Assembly: GCF_007826885.1 (NCBI RefSeq)
Contig: NZ_ML675583.1
Coordinates: 62,001 to 126,000, forward strand
Direction: 5' to 3'
Source: Candidatus Nitrosocosmicus arcticus
Lineage (GTDB): Archaea > Thermoproteota > Nitrososphaeria > Nitrososphaerales > Nitrososphaeraceae
DNA length: 64,000 bases
In this document: positions 19,031 through 28,605 of the stretch, piece after piece
How the letters are laid out: each line of letters opens with the position of its first letter
Position numbering within the stretch: the stretch's first letter is position 1
Notes under the pieces: model-generated
Databases searched by the model: none
The model's input: the letters and a program-made list of their open reading frames with translations, nothing else
Told to the model about the DNA's origin: nothing
Made by a program: the position numbers and the translations under genes

Positions 19031-20220
19031 TTAAGATGTTGGTTTGTCTGAACTTTCATCTGAATTGGATGATTCGTGTTGTTGGTGCTGATCTCCTTTG
19101 TCTTTATCCTGTCCTTTTACAAATCTTTCTGTAAATTTCCATCCATATTTAATAACGTATGGAGATATGAATGTGGTGATGATTGTCATTGTCCCTGCCA
19201 TTGGTAATATAATTGGACTTGCTGCTCCAACATCTATTCCACCCTTTGCTACTACTAGTGCTATTTCACCTCCCGAAGATAATCCCAGCGCAGTTCTTGT
19301 TGAAGTAGTATTGTTTATTTTTTGAAGCATAGATGAAATATAAACGGTCATGAATTTTGCAGTTATTGAAACGGTTATCAGTATCAATGCAGGGACTATA
19401 AATTGAGGGATTAGTGCAAAGTCCATCAGCACCCCTTTGGATACAAAGAATAACGCTGCAAAAATATCTTTAACAGGGGTGGCTAGAACACTAGTTACTG
19501 AATGAGATCTTGACTCTGCAACAAGAACCCCTGCAAAAAAGCTCCGGCAGCTATTGATATTCCCAATTGGAAAGATGGAAAAGCAAAACGAAAGCACCCC
19601 CTACAGCAGCTACATTTAATACATCATGTTGGCTGGTCCTTGCAACAACATCCATTAATTTGGGAACTATTTTTGAACCCACTATTAAAACACCTGCAAT
19701 AAATCCTATTGTTATTTCTATTGATATCACAATTTCACTGAGAGATATGTTACCACTAACTCCTGTGGATTAGAATATAGTAACAGAGAGATGATAATAA
19801 TTTGTTCAATAATGACAGTACCCAAGATTAAGGTTGCTGCCTCTGCTTTCATCATATTAAGCTCGCTTAAAACTCTCATCACAATAACAGTGCTTGTTAC
19901 TTATATTGCAAGTGCTATGAAGAGGCTAACGTAAAATCCTAATCCTAGACCTTGTGTTAAAAAAAACCAATGGTTAAAGTTGCCAGCGCTTTGGTGGAAG
20001 CAATAATGATTGCTTTTCTCCCTATCGTTTTTAATTTTTGTACTGGAAATTCCATCCCCACAGTAAAAAGCAATAGTATTACACCCATCTCAGTAAACAG
20101 ATTAAGGACATCGAGATTAAGAATTAAGCTAAATGGTGGACTATCCAGTCCAATTATAATACCCGCAACAATGAAACCAATAGCTATGGGCTGCCTTAAC
20201 CTGTAAAAAAACTAGAGTCA
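19031..20220 (-). pseudogene. Frameshifted CPA2 (Kef-type) cation/proton antiporter
   Basis: Reading the reverse strand across three frames reconstructs a CPA2 antiporter: LRQPIAIGFIVAGIIIG and FTEMGVILLLFTVGMEF (20215-19970), then STVIVMRVLSELN...LGTVII (19895-19790), ISLSEIVISIEITIGFIAG (19755 on), GAFVLLF and FQLGISIAAGAF (~19590-19530), and AGVLVAES to the C-terminus (19530-19031). At least four frameshifts, several at homopolymers, and an in-frame TAA at 19901-19903 separate them. The N-terminal helix is also missing a start. Downstream of the last shift 160 residues remain open. Most likely a recent pseudogene; sequencing error would have to have hit this gene only. Confidence 0.85.
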
Positions 20221-20462
20221 TTAAAGAAGCTCAAGCCATGCGCTTATTACTCTTTTCTTGATGGCGGATGGAACCTTTTGACCCATTAGAACATTAATCT
20301 ATAAATATTCACACATAATTAAAGAACTCCATTACAGCACAAAAAGACGACGGAGCAAAAATATGGTATTTGACCATCATTTCAATGAATATTAGAAATA
20401 AGGCCAAAATGCACTTATTCATAAGTTGGATACAATTGACACCAATACTCAAAGATTGTAAG

Positions 20463-21242
20463 TTATACTTTCAAGACATTTTTATTCTTTAATATATATT
20501 TATGAATCAAAGATCCATACTGGATAGCTTTTTTAGGATGCATGGCTGCTTCTTTTGGAACACCAATTCTCATTGCAACCTCTCGCAAAATATGTTTTCT
20601 TATCAAATCATCTGGGCCCTTTATTTTATATTCCAGAGGGATTTTTTTTGCATATTTAATAAATGCTCTTGATAGAAATGGCTGGTATGAACATATTTTC
20701 AGTTCTGCCATCACATATGAAATTTCTCTCATCATGTGATCTTCATTGGTTAATTTTTCTTCCATGTAAGCGGTTACAGACTCCTTACCATTTTGATAAT
20801 ACGATCTATAGCGATCGTATCCACAAAACAACTCATCAAAACCATTAGCTGTTAGGAAAGAATGCCCCAATTCATGACGTTTTATGATTTTACTAATCTG
20901 AAAAAAAGCAATACAGTTTTCAATGTGTGAAAGAACATTACAAGAAAATTTTGCTTTTACAAACTTAATGTCATCTAGGATATCCTCCTCCTTAATTTCA
21001 TAAACTATGTGATTCATTGATAAAGAGAGAGAGTGGGAAATAGATTTAGAAAACATAATGTCATGGGAATTGGCAAAACCAATTGTTACTAGGTGGACTT
21101 GTTTATCCAAATCTTTACAAATTTTTGCCAATAGAGAACTATCAACCCCTCCAGAAAATGCAATCACGACTTTATCAGAATGTTTTATGAATTCTTCAAC
21201 CGTAGAATACAAATATTGGGTTAATTCGTCGGATATGAGCAC
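20463..21242 (-). CDS. Asparagine-synthase-like ATP pyrophosphatase without glutaminase domain
   Basis: A 259-residue stand-alone synthetase domain. The PP-loop motif FSGGVDSSLLAK is at about residues 29-40 and the asparagine-synthase motif ANGFDELFCGYDRY near residue 130; the conserved lysine region KKAIQYGS lies near the C-terminus. The N-terminal Cys-amidotransferase domain of AsnB is absent, so it would need free ammonium or a partner. I start at the GTG at 21242; coding-like sequence (YKYIRDNPNVKV) continues upstream without an accepted start codon. It may be a true asparagine synthetase or an amide-forming relative; it is divergent from the PTPS-like gene. Confidence 0.8.
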   Translation of the reverse strand: MLISDELTQYLYSTVEEFIKHSDKVVIAFSGGVDSSLLAKICKDLDKQVHLVTIGFANSHDIMFSKSISHSLSLSMNHIVYEIKEEDILDDIKFVKAKFSCNVLSHIENCIAFFQISKIIKRHELGHSFLTANGFDELFCGYDRYRSYYQNGKESVTAYMEEKLTNEDHMMREISYVMAELKICSYQPFLSRAFIKYAKKIPLEYKIKGPDDLIRKHILREVAMRIGVPKEAAMHPKKAIQYGSLIHKYILKNKNVLKV

Positions 21243-21311
21243 TTTTACGTTTGGGTTATCTCGAATATATTTGTAATAATTATAATAGAGAGAAGATAAC
21301 TAAAAATAGAT

Positions 21312-22097
21312 TTGGATAAAGATCTGAAATACATCGGTCAAAGCAAAAAATTAATCAAGAATAGAACAGGATATTCAATCTCAAAACTATTGGAGTTTCT
21401 AGAAATAGAATATAATTACGATAATGTTTTAAATGATTCAGAATTAAGTATAGATTTTAAAATTGGAGATAAGTTCATTAAAATAATTGAAAACGATAAT
21501 GACATGAATGAATTTAAAATCATTCAAGAAAGATTCCCATTTGTAGATATGATTGCCATAGGGAGATCGTCTTACCTAGGCAAAATAAATGAGATGCATA
21601 ACATCTTCCTATTTGACAAAGAAAGCAAACAAGTTGGATCTATATTTATCGAGGACCCATCTTTATCATTTGATTATGCTCACATATTACCGCTGGTCGA
21701 AAAGTGTTCAATAATTCATGGTCACACATCTACGGTCATGGTAGAAATTATAGGTGAAATGAAAAATAATCTAGTGATCGACTTCTCTGAGGCTAAAAAA
21801 TTAATAAAAGAAGCGTTATATCAAATCGATCATAAATTTTTTATTAATAGAAAATATTTAAAGAAGGAAGATAAGGATCACTTTTTTATTGAATTTGATG
21901 GTCCTAAAGGATATTTTGATTTAAAAGTTCCAAAGTACACAACTTATCTTTTAGAAGGCGAGGCGACTGTAGAAAATCTTTCTACAGAAATAATAAGAAT
22001 GCTAGCAGATAAAATGCCCGAGAATGTGCAGGCACTTGGTGTATATATATACGAGGGAGTCAATAAAGGCGCTCATATTCTTTCCTATATCCGATAA
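21312..22097 (+). CDS. 6-pyruvoyl-tetrahydropterin synthase/QueD-family protein with N-terminal extension
   Basis: The C-terminal ~150 residues match the PTPS/QueD fold: FDYAHILPL supplies the first zinc His, KCSIIHGHT the catalytic Cys and two zinc His, then VIDFSEAKKLIKEAL and DHKFFIN, and ATVENLSTEI near the end. Family members make tetrahydropterins or 6-carboxytetrahydropterin for archaeosine/queuosine. The first ~110 residues, with IGDKFIKIIENDND and FPFVDMIAIGRSSYL, are an extension not seen in ordinary 120-150-residue QueD. Start is TTG at 21312, about 70 bases from the divergent asparagine-synthase-like gene, so a shared promoter region is likely. Confidence 0.83.
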   Translation: MDKDLKYIGQSKKLIKNRTGYSISKLLEFLEIEYNYDNVLNDSELSIDFKIGDKFIKIIENDNDMNEFKIIQERFPFVDMIAIGRSSYLGKINEMHNIFLFDKESKQVGSIFIEDPSLSFDYAHILPLVEKCSIIHGHTSTVMVEIIGEMKNNLVIDFSEAKKLIKEALYQIDHKFFINRKYLKKEDKDHFFIEFDGPKGYFDLKVPKYTTYLLEGEATVENLSTEIIRMLADKMPENVQALGVYIYEGVNKGAHILSYIR

Positions 22098-22274
22098 ATG
22101 CCAATAATGAGTAAAATTCTGACACCTTCATTTCGATAGCACCATATTCTAAAACTATTCGATTCGGACTAAATCTAAAATTCTATTTGGATGTTATAGA
22201 TGTTACAGAACTTTCATTGGACTAAGCTAGGAAGGTTAATAACTAATTAATTAATGAGTATTACAAATTAAAAG

Positions 22275-24647
22275 TTGAGTTCAAAGATTACAGAAAAGAT
22301 ATGGTCGTCAGATATTGAGAAAAAGATCATAGAAGATTGGAAAGTTAATAATGTTTATGACAACGTTAAAACTAATCAGAGTAAAGATAAATATTTTGTT
22401 ATAGATACGCCCCCTCCCTATCCATCTGGAAGACCGTGGCACATTGGTGCAGCTGCTCACTATTCGCAGATCGATATGATATCAAGAGTTGCCCGCTTAA
22501 AGGGCTATAAAGTTATTTTTCCGATTGGCGTGGATCGTAATGGTATTCCTGTAGAAATCCATACAGAAAAAAAATACAAGATCAGAATGAGAAATACAGA
22601 AAGAAAAGAATTTTTGAAGTTATGCAAGCTAACGCTTGACGATACTGAAAGTGAATTTATAGAAATTCTAGAAAGCCTGGGTTTAAGTGCGAATTTCAAA
22701 CAGAAATACCAGACCGATTCTCCGGATTTCAGAGCTTTTACTCAGTCAACATTTATAGAAATGTGGAATAGGGGATTAGTATATGTTGGAAATAGACCAA
22801 ACAACTACTGTATTGATTGTGGTACCACAATAGCAGATGCAGAAATCATATATGAAGATATTGAGACTAAATTAGTTTATATAAAATTTTTCTTAGAGAA
22901 TAATAACGAATTCATCGTAATTGCCACTACCCGACCAGAACTTCTATTTGCATGTCAAGCGGTAATTGTGAATCCAGATGATGAGAGATATAAAGAAATG
23001 CAAGGGAAGACTTTGAGAATCCCGATCTTTAATGGAGAAGTAAAAATAAGACCACATCACTCTGCTAACAAAAGCTTTGGATCTGGAGCAGTTATGATTT
23101 GCAGTTATGGTGACCTAAACGATGTTCAATTATTCAGAGAAATGGGACTGACGGAAATTAAATCCATTGATTTGAATGGAAAAACAACAGAATTTGCCGG
23201 GATGTTTTCCAATCTACGTATAAAAGAAGCAAGAAGTAAAATAATAGACGAGCTAGAAAAGCAAGGGTTAGTAGAAAAGATTGAAAATATTTCTCATAGA
23301 ACTCCCCTTTGTGAAAGAAGTAAAACCCAGATTGAAATTATTTCTTTGGAAGATTACTATTTAAAACAAGTTGATTTTAAGTCAAATTTGTTAGAACAGT
23401 CTAAAGAAATAAAATTCTATCCAGAAATGCATAGACAAATCCTATTAAATTGGATAAATTCAATTGCCATAGACTGGCCGATCTCAAGAAGAAGGTTTTA
23501 TGGAACTGAAATTCCGATATGGTATTGTACAAGATGTAGAAAACCAAACCTTCCTGAACCTGGAAAATATTATAGACCTTGGGATGAAACCCCACCATTT
23601 GATAAGTGTAAATCGTGTAATAATGATAAGTTTGAAGGAGAAAAGAAGATTTTCGATACATGGATGGATTCGAGCATAACTCCGCTTTATATTACGAAAT
23701 TTTACAAAAATAAAGAAATTTTTAATAAAATCTACCCTGTCTCCATTAGACCTCAAGGAAAAGATATTGTAAGGACATGGCTTTACTATACTCTTTTAAG
23801 ATGCTTGTATCTTACGAACCAAATTCCATGGCATAGTGCATGGATAATGGGATACGGAGTTGATGAAAAAGGGGAGAAAATGAGTAAAAGTAAAGGAAAT
23901 GTAGTTGATCCTCTCCCAATTATTAAAAAATATGGTGCTGATGCATTTAGATTTTGGTCTGCGAGTGAGACAAATGTTGGGTATGATTTTAGATGTTCGG
24001 AGCAAAAAATACAAAGTGCACAAAAATTCTTATCGAAATTGTGGAACATTGGAAGATTCATATCTAATTTCGAAATAATTGATGAAAACAATAAACCCCA
24101 AGAACTAAAAGCGACTGATAAATGGATTTTATCAGAACTCGCAAGCATGACCAAAAAATGTCTCGAAGGTTATGAAGAATTAAATTTTTTCATCCCCGCT
24201 AATGCATTGAGAGAATTTACATGGAATATTTTTGCGTCCCATTATATTGAAATGATAAAAAGTAGAGCGTATAACAATGAATCAGAAGAAGAAAGGAAAT
24301 CAGCTCTTTATACAATTCATAAATGTTTTAGAACCATATTGCTTTTGTTAGAACCGATTTCTCCATTCGTTACGTATGAGTTGTGGAAGAAGATCTATGA
24401 GGACGGAGAGATAGTTTCGGAGCAAAAAAAAATTCCCTTTGTAGAGAAAGAATACGATGCCCTTGTTTCATCTACACCTCACATTATCAAATTCAATTCA
24501 GAAATATGGAATAAGAAGAAGGAAACTCTTTCTAGTGTTACAAATAAGCCGCTTTCCTTAAAAGACCCTATAAAAGCAAAGATACCCGACGAACTGGAGT
24601 TATTTAAGGAAGATTTAATATTAATGCATAATATAATAGTAGAGTAA
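22275..24647 (+). CDS. valS: Valyl-tRNA synthetase
   Basis: A 790-residue class I synthetase charging tRNA-Val. Motifs in order: DTPPPYPSG and HIGA (HIGH motif, residues 56-59), the editing CP1 domain with ATTRPELLFACQAVIVNP around residue 215, zinc-ribbon cysteines CTRCRK and CKSCN around residues 420-455, DTWMDSSITPLY near residue 465 (diagnostic of ValS), the KMSKS loop at about 535-539, and the anticodon-binding helical bundle at the C-terminus. Length fits archaeal ValS. Translation starts at TTG 22275. Neighbours are unrelated; nothing suggests disruption. Confidence 0.95.
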   Translation: MSSKITEKIWSSDIEKKIIEDWKVNNVYDNVKTNQSKDKYFVIDTPPPYPSGRPWHIGAAAHYSQIDMISRVARLKGYKVIFPIGVDRNGIPVEIHTEKKYKIRMRNTERKEFLKLCKLTLDDTESEFIEILESLGLSANFKQKYQTDSPDFRAFTQSTFIEMWNRGLVYVGNRPNNYCIDCGTTIADAEIIYEDIETKLVYIKFFLENNNEFIVIATTRPELLFACQAVIVNPDDERYKEMQGKTLRIPIFNGEVKIRPHHSANKSFGSGAVMICSYGDLNDVQLFREMGLTEIKSIDLNGKTTEFAGMFSNLRIKEARSKIIDELEKQGLVEKIENISHRTPLCERSKTQIEIISLEDYYLKQVDFKSNLLEQSKEIKFYPEMHRQILLNWINSIAIDWPISRRRFYGTEIPIWYCTRCRKPNLPEPGKYYRPWDETPPFDKCKSCNNDKFEGEKKIFDTWMDSSITPLYITKFYKNKEIFNKIYPVSIRPQGKDIVRTWLYYTLLRCLYLTNQIPWHSAWIMGYGVDEKGEKMSKSKGNVVDPLPIIKKYGADAFRFWSASETNVGYDFRCSEQKIQSAQKFLSKLWNIGRFISNFEIIDENNKPQELKATDKWILSELASMTKKCLEGYEELNFFIPANALREFTWNIFASHYIEMIKSRAYNNESEEERKSALYTIHKCFRTILLLLEPISPFVTYELWKKIYEDGEIVSEQKKIPFVEKEYDALVSSTPHIIKFNSEIWNKKKETLSSVTNKPLSLKDPIKAKIPDELELFKEDLILMHNIIVE

Positions 24648-24685
24648 AAAATTTAAAAAAAGAAGGTAAATAAGCTGAATGGGTG

Positions 24686-25054
24686 TTAAGCCTTATTTCC
24701 ACTAACTATATCTAAAATATCTTCTGCTAAATCAATTGTGTTTTGAGACTCTAGGTTAGGCTCTAAAGTAATCAACAACATTTTCTTATCTAAGTAAAAC
24801 GTTAGCAGTGATAACTTCTCACGCTCTACATATACAAAACGAGCTTTACCCATAGTATCGTCAAACCTTTCTCTCATAGACTTTCTAAGAGCAGTATGAG
24901 TCAAGTACAATTCTTCGCTTGGTTGATCAACAATAGAATCAATTCCGTGACGCATTCCACCAACTATCAAAGAGCCGGTTTCATCAATTAATCCAGCATA
25001 GCGGATACCGTCGTTTAACTCAAAAATAGTATCAATTATTTTTTGGTAGTCCAT
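24686..25054 (-). CDS. Small thaumarchaeal-type protein (paralogue of 33572-33946)
   Basis: A 122-residue soluble protein. The pattern (an N-terminal helix, then IRYAGLIDETGSLIVGG, a central helix TALRKSMRERF, then RFVYVEREKLSLLTFYLDKKMLLITLEP) resembles a Roadblock/longin-like alpha-beta fold. The protein at 33572-33946 has the same layout (ILFSGVIEKSGHLN...LKILIIPVKEHVLFLVI), so they are paralogues. I believe it belongs to a conserved thaumarchaeal DUF but cannot name a function. The gene converges on valS. Confidence 0.75.
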   Translation of the reverse strand: MDYQKIIDTIFELNDGIRYAGLIDETGSLIVGGMRHGIDSIVDQPSEELYLTHTALRKSMRERFDDTMGKARFVYVEREKLSLLTFYLDKKMLLITLEPNLESQNTIDLAEDILDIVSGNKA

Positions 25055-25314
25055 AAATAAATAGAATAGGTCACTATTTATTGAATGTTAAGATTATCTT
25101 TATGTTTATTTCAATACAATCCAAAAAACATTTTTATTCGAATATATAGAAATAGCAAAAACTTTGTAATTATGAAGATCTTATTATAAGCAAATCGCCT
25201 TAATCTTATTAACCTATAACGAATGAAAGACACAATCTTCTATGATTTTTTCGTTAATTAAAGTATGAGGAAGAAAAGTATAGAAGAAAAGTATAGATGT
25301 TGAAGAATGATGGA

Positions 25315-27306
25315 TTAGTTTGCAGCTATTTCCCTCACACTCAGGTTCTTTATATCGACGTTTGAAGTTCCGTCCCATCGGAATGTAGTAACGGGTCCTC
25401 CCCATGAAATTAATTCGTCGGGGCTCCCACCACATCTATCACCATCCTCACCGAATCCACCGCTATCTGTATAACCAAACACTTTCTTCCATTGACCATT
25501 ATTGTTTTCATCGACCCAGTTTTCGAGTTTTACAGCAGGCTCGCCATTTACGACAGTGTTAAACATGATAGCTTTATACCCTATCCATTTATCTTCGATA
25601 GAACCTATGTTTTTCTGGGCAGGTGTAAATGAGTAACCACCTGAATGCCATTGTTCTTTAGCGAAACGAGAACGTCCATCTTTGAACAAGCCTCCTTTAT
25701 AAGAGGTCCCTTCACAGGGTTCACCTGAGGTATGATGACCACCACGAGAATACCATGTTAAATCAAAATCAGAATCTGAAGCTGAATTGATTTTAACATA
25801 TCCGGTTATTTCCAAATTCCTCCAATCATTTACGGCTTGCATGTATCCCTTAGCTGACATGGATTTTTGATCATAAGTAGCAATATCACCTTGGTGATAC
25901 CCAGAACTAGTCATTACATTCATCCTAACCTTATCAGATGTTACCTTATATGATCCATCAGCATTTTTCTTCAAGGTCAGTTTGGGATCAAACCTATTGT
26001 CAGAAGACGGATTATTCATATTCATGAACCATTTTTCGCCGTTTGGTTTGTCAGGATAAAGTTTCTTTATACCAAAGACATCTGTTTGGTTGTTTGGGTC
26101 TGGACCTGGACCTGGACCTGGGTCTGGACCTGGGTCTGGACCTGGACCTGGGTCTGGACCCGGTGAGGAAGATTTAGAAAATGCCCGGATCTCAGCTATA
26201 GAAGCCCAGTCATTTTCGGTATTACCATTTACAGCAACCTTGATGTACTTTGCTGTCAAATTAGAGTCTTGAATCAGATAACGTTCATGTGAGTTGGTCT
26301 GTCCACTGCTCTTCCCTTCAAATAGAGACGTAAAGGTGGTACCATCCTCAGAGGTAGATAAGATAAAGTCATTTATCCTAACGTCTCCTCGGTGCCATGC
26401 AATATCTACAGCACAAAGTACATCATTTTTCTCAAGCTCTATTTGAATATAAGAGCCTGATCCATAGTTTGACCATCTGGTGTTGAAGTTATTGTCAAGC
26501 ACGTTTTGCGGTCCGTTACCATCATCACCATTAGCACCTACTCTAGTAACCTTATCTTGAATACAGCCTGCAGGCAGTTGGCCGGGGTTGGGGTCTGGAC
26601 CTGGACCTGGATCTGTTGATGAAGATTTAGAAAATGCCCGGATCTCAGCTATAGAAGCCCAGTCATTTTCGGTATTACCATTTACAGTAACTCTAATATA
26701 TTTAGCATGCAAAGTGGGATCATTAACCACATAAGGTTCATATGAATTAGTATCACTGCTGGACTTGCCAGAAAAGAGAGGAGTAAAGGTTAAGCCATCC
26801 GTGGAGGTCGAAATCATAAAGTCATTTATCCTAACGTCTCCTCGGTGCCATGCAATATCTACAGCACAAAGTACATCATTTTTCTCAAGCTCTATTTGAA
26901 TATAAGAGCCTGATCCATAGTTTGACCACCTAGTATTAAATTTATTGTCAAGCACGTTTTGAGGTACATTGTTACCATCTTGACCACTAGCACCTATTCT
27001 AGTAACCTTATCTTGAATACAGCCTGCAGCCAATTGTTGACTGGGGCTGAGGCTTGGCGTAGGCGTAGCAGCGGGTGTAGCAGCGGGTGTGGGGGTAGGT
27101 GCGGGTGCTGGATCAGGATTTGACAAAGGCCAAGGCCAAGAATTTCCACCGTTTCCTGGCGATGGTGCCCCGTCTAGATATCCACCTATTATATCATTGA
27201 TGTTCACACTAGCATGTGCATTGATGACAAGATTGGATAATCCAGGTGTAGAAAGAATTAATGTTAACGCTAGAAAAACATATAAAAAGTTATTATATTT
27301 TTTCAT
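25315..27306 (-). CDS. Large secreted protein with two discoidin (F5/8 type C) domains
   Basis: About 663 residues. I choose the ATG at 27306: it begins a good signal peptide (MKKYNNFLYVFLALTLILS), and the upstream in-frame ATG lies inside the GGAGGT ribosome-binding site. After an Ala/Pro/Thr-rich linker come two nearly identical carbohydrate-binding F5/8 type C domains (each CIQDKVTRIGA...NFNTRWSNYGSGSYIQIELE), joined by PDPGPG-repeat linkers, then a ~250-residue C-terminal domain (DLTWYSRGGHHTSG, WIGYKAIMFNT) that may be a lectin/lyase-type beta sandwich. Likely binds or processes extracellular polysaccharide. No cell-wall anchor is visible. Confidence 0.85.
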   Translation of the reverse strand: MKKYNNFLYVFLALTLILSTPGLSNLVINAHASVNINDIIGGYLDGAPSPGNGGNSWPWPLSNPDPAPAPTPTPAATPAATPTPSLSPSQQLAAGCIQDKVTRIGASGQDGNNVPQNVLDNKFNTRWSNYGSGSYIQIELEKNDVLCAVDIAWHRGDVRINDFMISTSTDGLTFTPLFSGKSSSDTNSYEPYVVNDPTLHAKYIRVTVNGNTENDWASIAEIRAFSKSSSTDPGPGPDPNPGQLPAGCIQDKVTRVGANGDDGNGPQNVLDNNFNTRWSNYGSGSYIQIELEKNDVLCAVDIAWHRGDVRINDFILSTSEDGTTFTSLFEGKSSGQTNSHERYLIQDSNLTAKYIKVAVNGNTENDWASIAEIRAFSKSSSPGPDPGPGPDPGPDPGPGPGPDPNNQTDVFGIKKLYPDKPNGEKWFMNMNNPSSDNRFDPKLTLKKNADGSYKVTSDKVRMNVMTSSGYHQGDIATYDQKSMSAKGYMQAVNDWRNLEITGYVKINSASDSDFDLTWYSRGGHHTSGEPCEGTSYKGGLFKDGRSRFAKEQWHSGGYSFTPAQKNIGSIEDKWIGYKAIMFNTVVNGEPAVKLENWVDENNNGQWKKVFGYTDSGGFGEDGDRCGGSPDELISWGGPVTTFRWDGTSNVDIKNLSVREIAAN

Positions 27307-27316
27307 TTGTACACTT

Positions 27317-27322
27317 ACCTCC
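27317..27322 (-). promoter_or_regulatory. Shine-Dalgarno GGAGGT deciding the start at 27306
   Basis: On the reverse strand GGAGGT is followed by ten bases and ATG at 27306. A strong SD is unusual in this window, where many starts look leaderless. It overlaps an upstream in-frame ATG, which is therefore probably not used. Confidence 0.7.
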
Positions 27323-27624
27323 ATTTAAAATTGTATTTATTTGTAAACTCAAATCAATTTCGATAAGTAATAGTGCATTATGTATGCTCATTCCAAGAAT
27401 TTAGGAGAATGTCATATTTATGGGACGCTTGTTTTTACTATCAAAGAAAAACAATGTAGTTAGTTATGAAAGTATGATGATCAAGATTTTTTGTTTAAAT
27501 TATACTATCAATATTTTACTATTTTTTAAGACATAAGAAGAGATAATTAAATAAAATTATATGAATTTTTATTACAAATTAAAACATATTTCATAAATAT
27601 TACCAAGCGTAATATAAATTAGAA
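27323..27624. other. AT-rich divergent promoter region
   Basis: About 300 bases between two divergent secreted-protein genes. Very AT-rich near 27535-27615 with TATA-like runs; no gene or repeat seen. Confidence 0.45.
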
Positions 27625-28551
27625 TTGTTTCAATATATTAAGATTAAAAATGTTGTAATCATAAGTGCATTTATTGTCTTTATTATTAGTTCTTCGACAT
27701 CATTTGGTTTAAATAATAAGATTCTTGCAGCCCCCACAGACATACCGAAAGTCAGTTTTAATCATAATGGAGGCATAACGGATCTCAGCCCAACAATAAC
27801 TGTGAAAGATAAGACAATGACCAAAGTCGGACAACCAGGGGATGAAAACGAAATGGAGTATAAGTCATTAATCTACGCTATAAACAGAGGAGATAAAGTA
27901 TCGTTTAACTTTGAAGATGAGCCCTCTCAAGTTGATGCTTTTCTCATAGATTACGAAACCGACTATAGTACATTATGGGCCCTAGAAAAAACGCCAACTG
28001 GTGAGTTTATTGCCAATACCCCCTCACCTGGTCTTTACAATCTAGATGTACATGCTATATATCCAGACGGAGAATATGTGTCATATTCTAAGTTACTCAA
28101 CGTTGTAGATAACAATCTAAATCTTCTAAGTTTAACTCCTCAAAACAATCAGTGTGGCAATGAGATAACATTAGATAAGTTAACTGCAAGTGGCAATCCC
28201 GCTACAAGCATTTTGAACCAAGTAATTAACCAGCCATTAATCAAAGAGTTGTCATTTGGGATTATCGACGAATTGAACGTTCAATTAAACAATGTCAAGA
28301 ATATTTGTGGAATTCAATTAGGGCTCAAAAATGCACAAAATGATATCCATTTCTTTGCAGTACAGAGTTCAAGTGACGGATCACAATATTCGGACCCAGT
28401 GGTTTTTGCAAACACAGGATTCAGCGGTGAATTACCAGAAGTATACATATACCCATCATCCGTAGAAGCCAAATTCTTAAAATTAGTTCCTCTTGGAAGT
28501 ACAATGGAAAAAGGTTTAGGAATTACTGACTTTAAGTTATTTGGCCAGTAA
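27625..28551 (+). CDS. Secreted protein with C-terminal discoidin-like domain
   Basis: A 308-residue exported protein; start TTG at 27625 begins a signal peptide ending near residue 35 (ILAAPTD). Residues ~40-160 look like an Ig-like/beta-sandwich domain (NRGDKVSFNFEDEPSQVDAF; GLYNLDVHAIYPDGEYVSY). Residues ~165-308 resemble a divergent F5/8 type C domain: an N-rich start, a central GIQLGLKNAQNDIHFFAVQSS strand pair and a final AKFLKLVPLGS...GITDFKLFG. It is divergent from the two-discoidin protein, suggesting a shared surface or matrix role. Confidence 0.72.
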   Translation: MFQYIKIKNVVIISAFIVFIISSSTSFGLNNKILAAPTDIPKVSFNHNGGITDLSPTITVKDKTMTKVGQPGDENEMEYKSLIYAINRGDKVSFNFEDEPSQVDAFLIDYETDYSTLWALEKTPTGEFIANTPSPGLYNLDVHAIYPDGEYVSYSKLLNVVDNNLNLLSLTPQNNQCGNEITLDKLTASGNPATSILNQVINQPLIKELSFGIIDELNVQLNNVKNICGIQLGLKNAQNDIHFFAVQSSSDGSQYSDPVVFANTGFSGELPEVYIYPSSVEAKFLKLVPLGSTMEKGLGITDFKLFGQ

Positions 28552-28605
28552 TGCATGGTTTAAGATATAAATAAATAAATAATCTTCTTTTTTTGAATTT
28601 TAATT

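Noticed and set aside
19031-19597. Intact 188-residue membrane protein gene
   Set aside because: Its first residues are out-of-frame sequence; it is only the C-terminal remnant of the frameshifted CPA2 antiporter.
25214-25435. Reverse-strand frame overlapping the end of the discoidin protein
   Set aside because: Out of frame with a large, clearly real secreted protein on the same strand.
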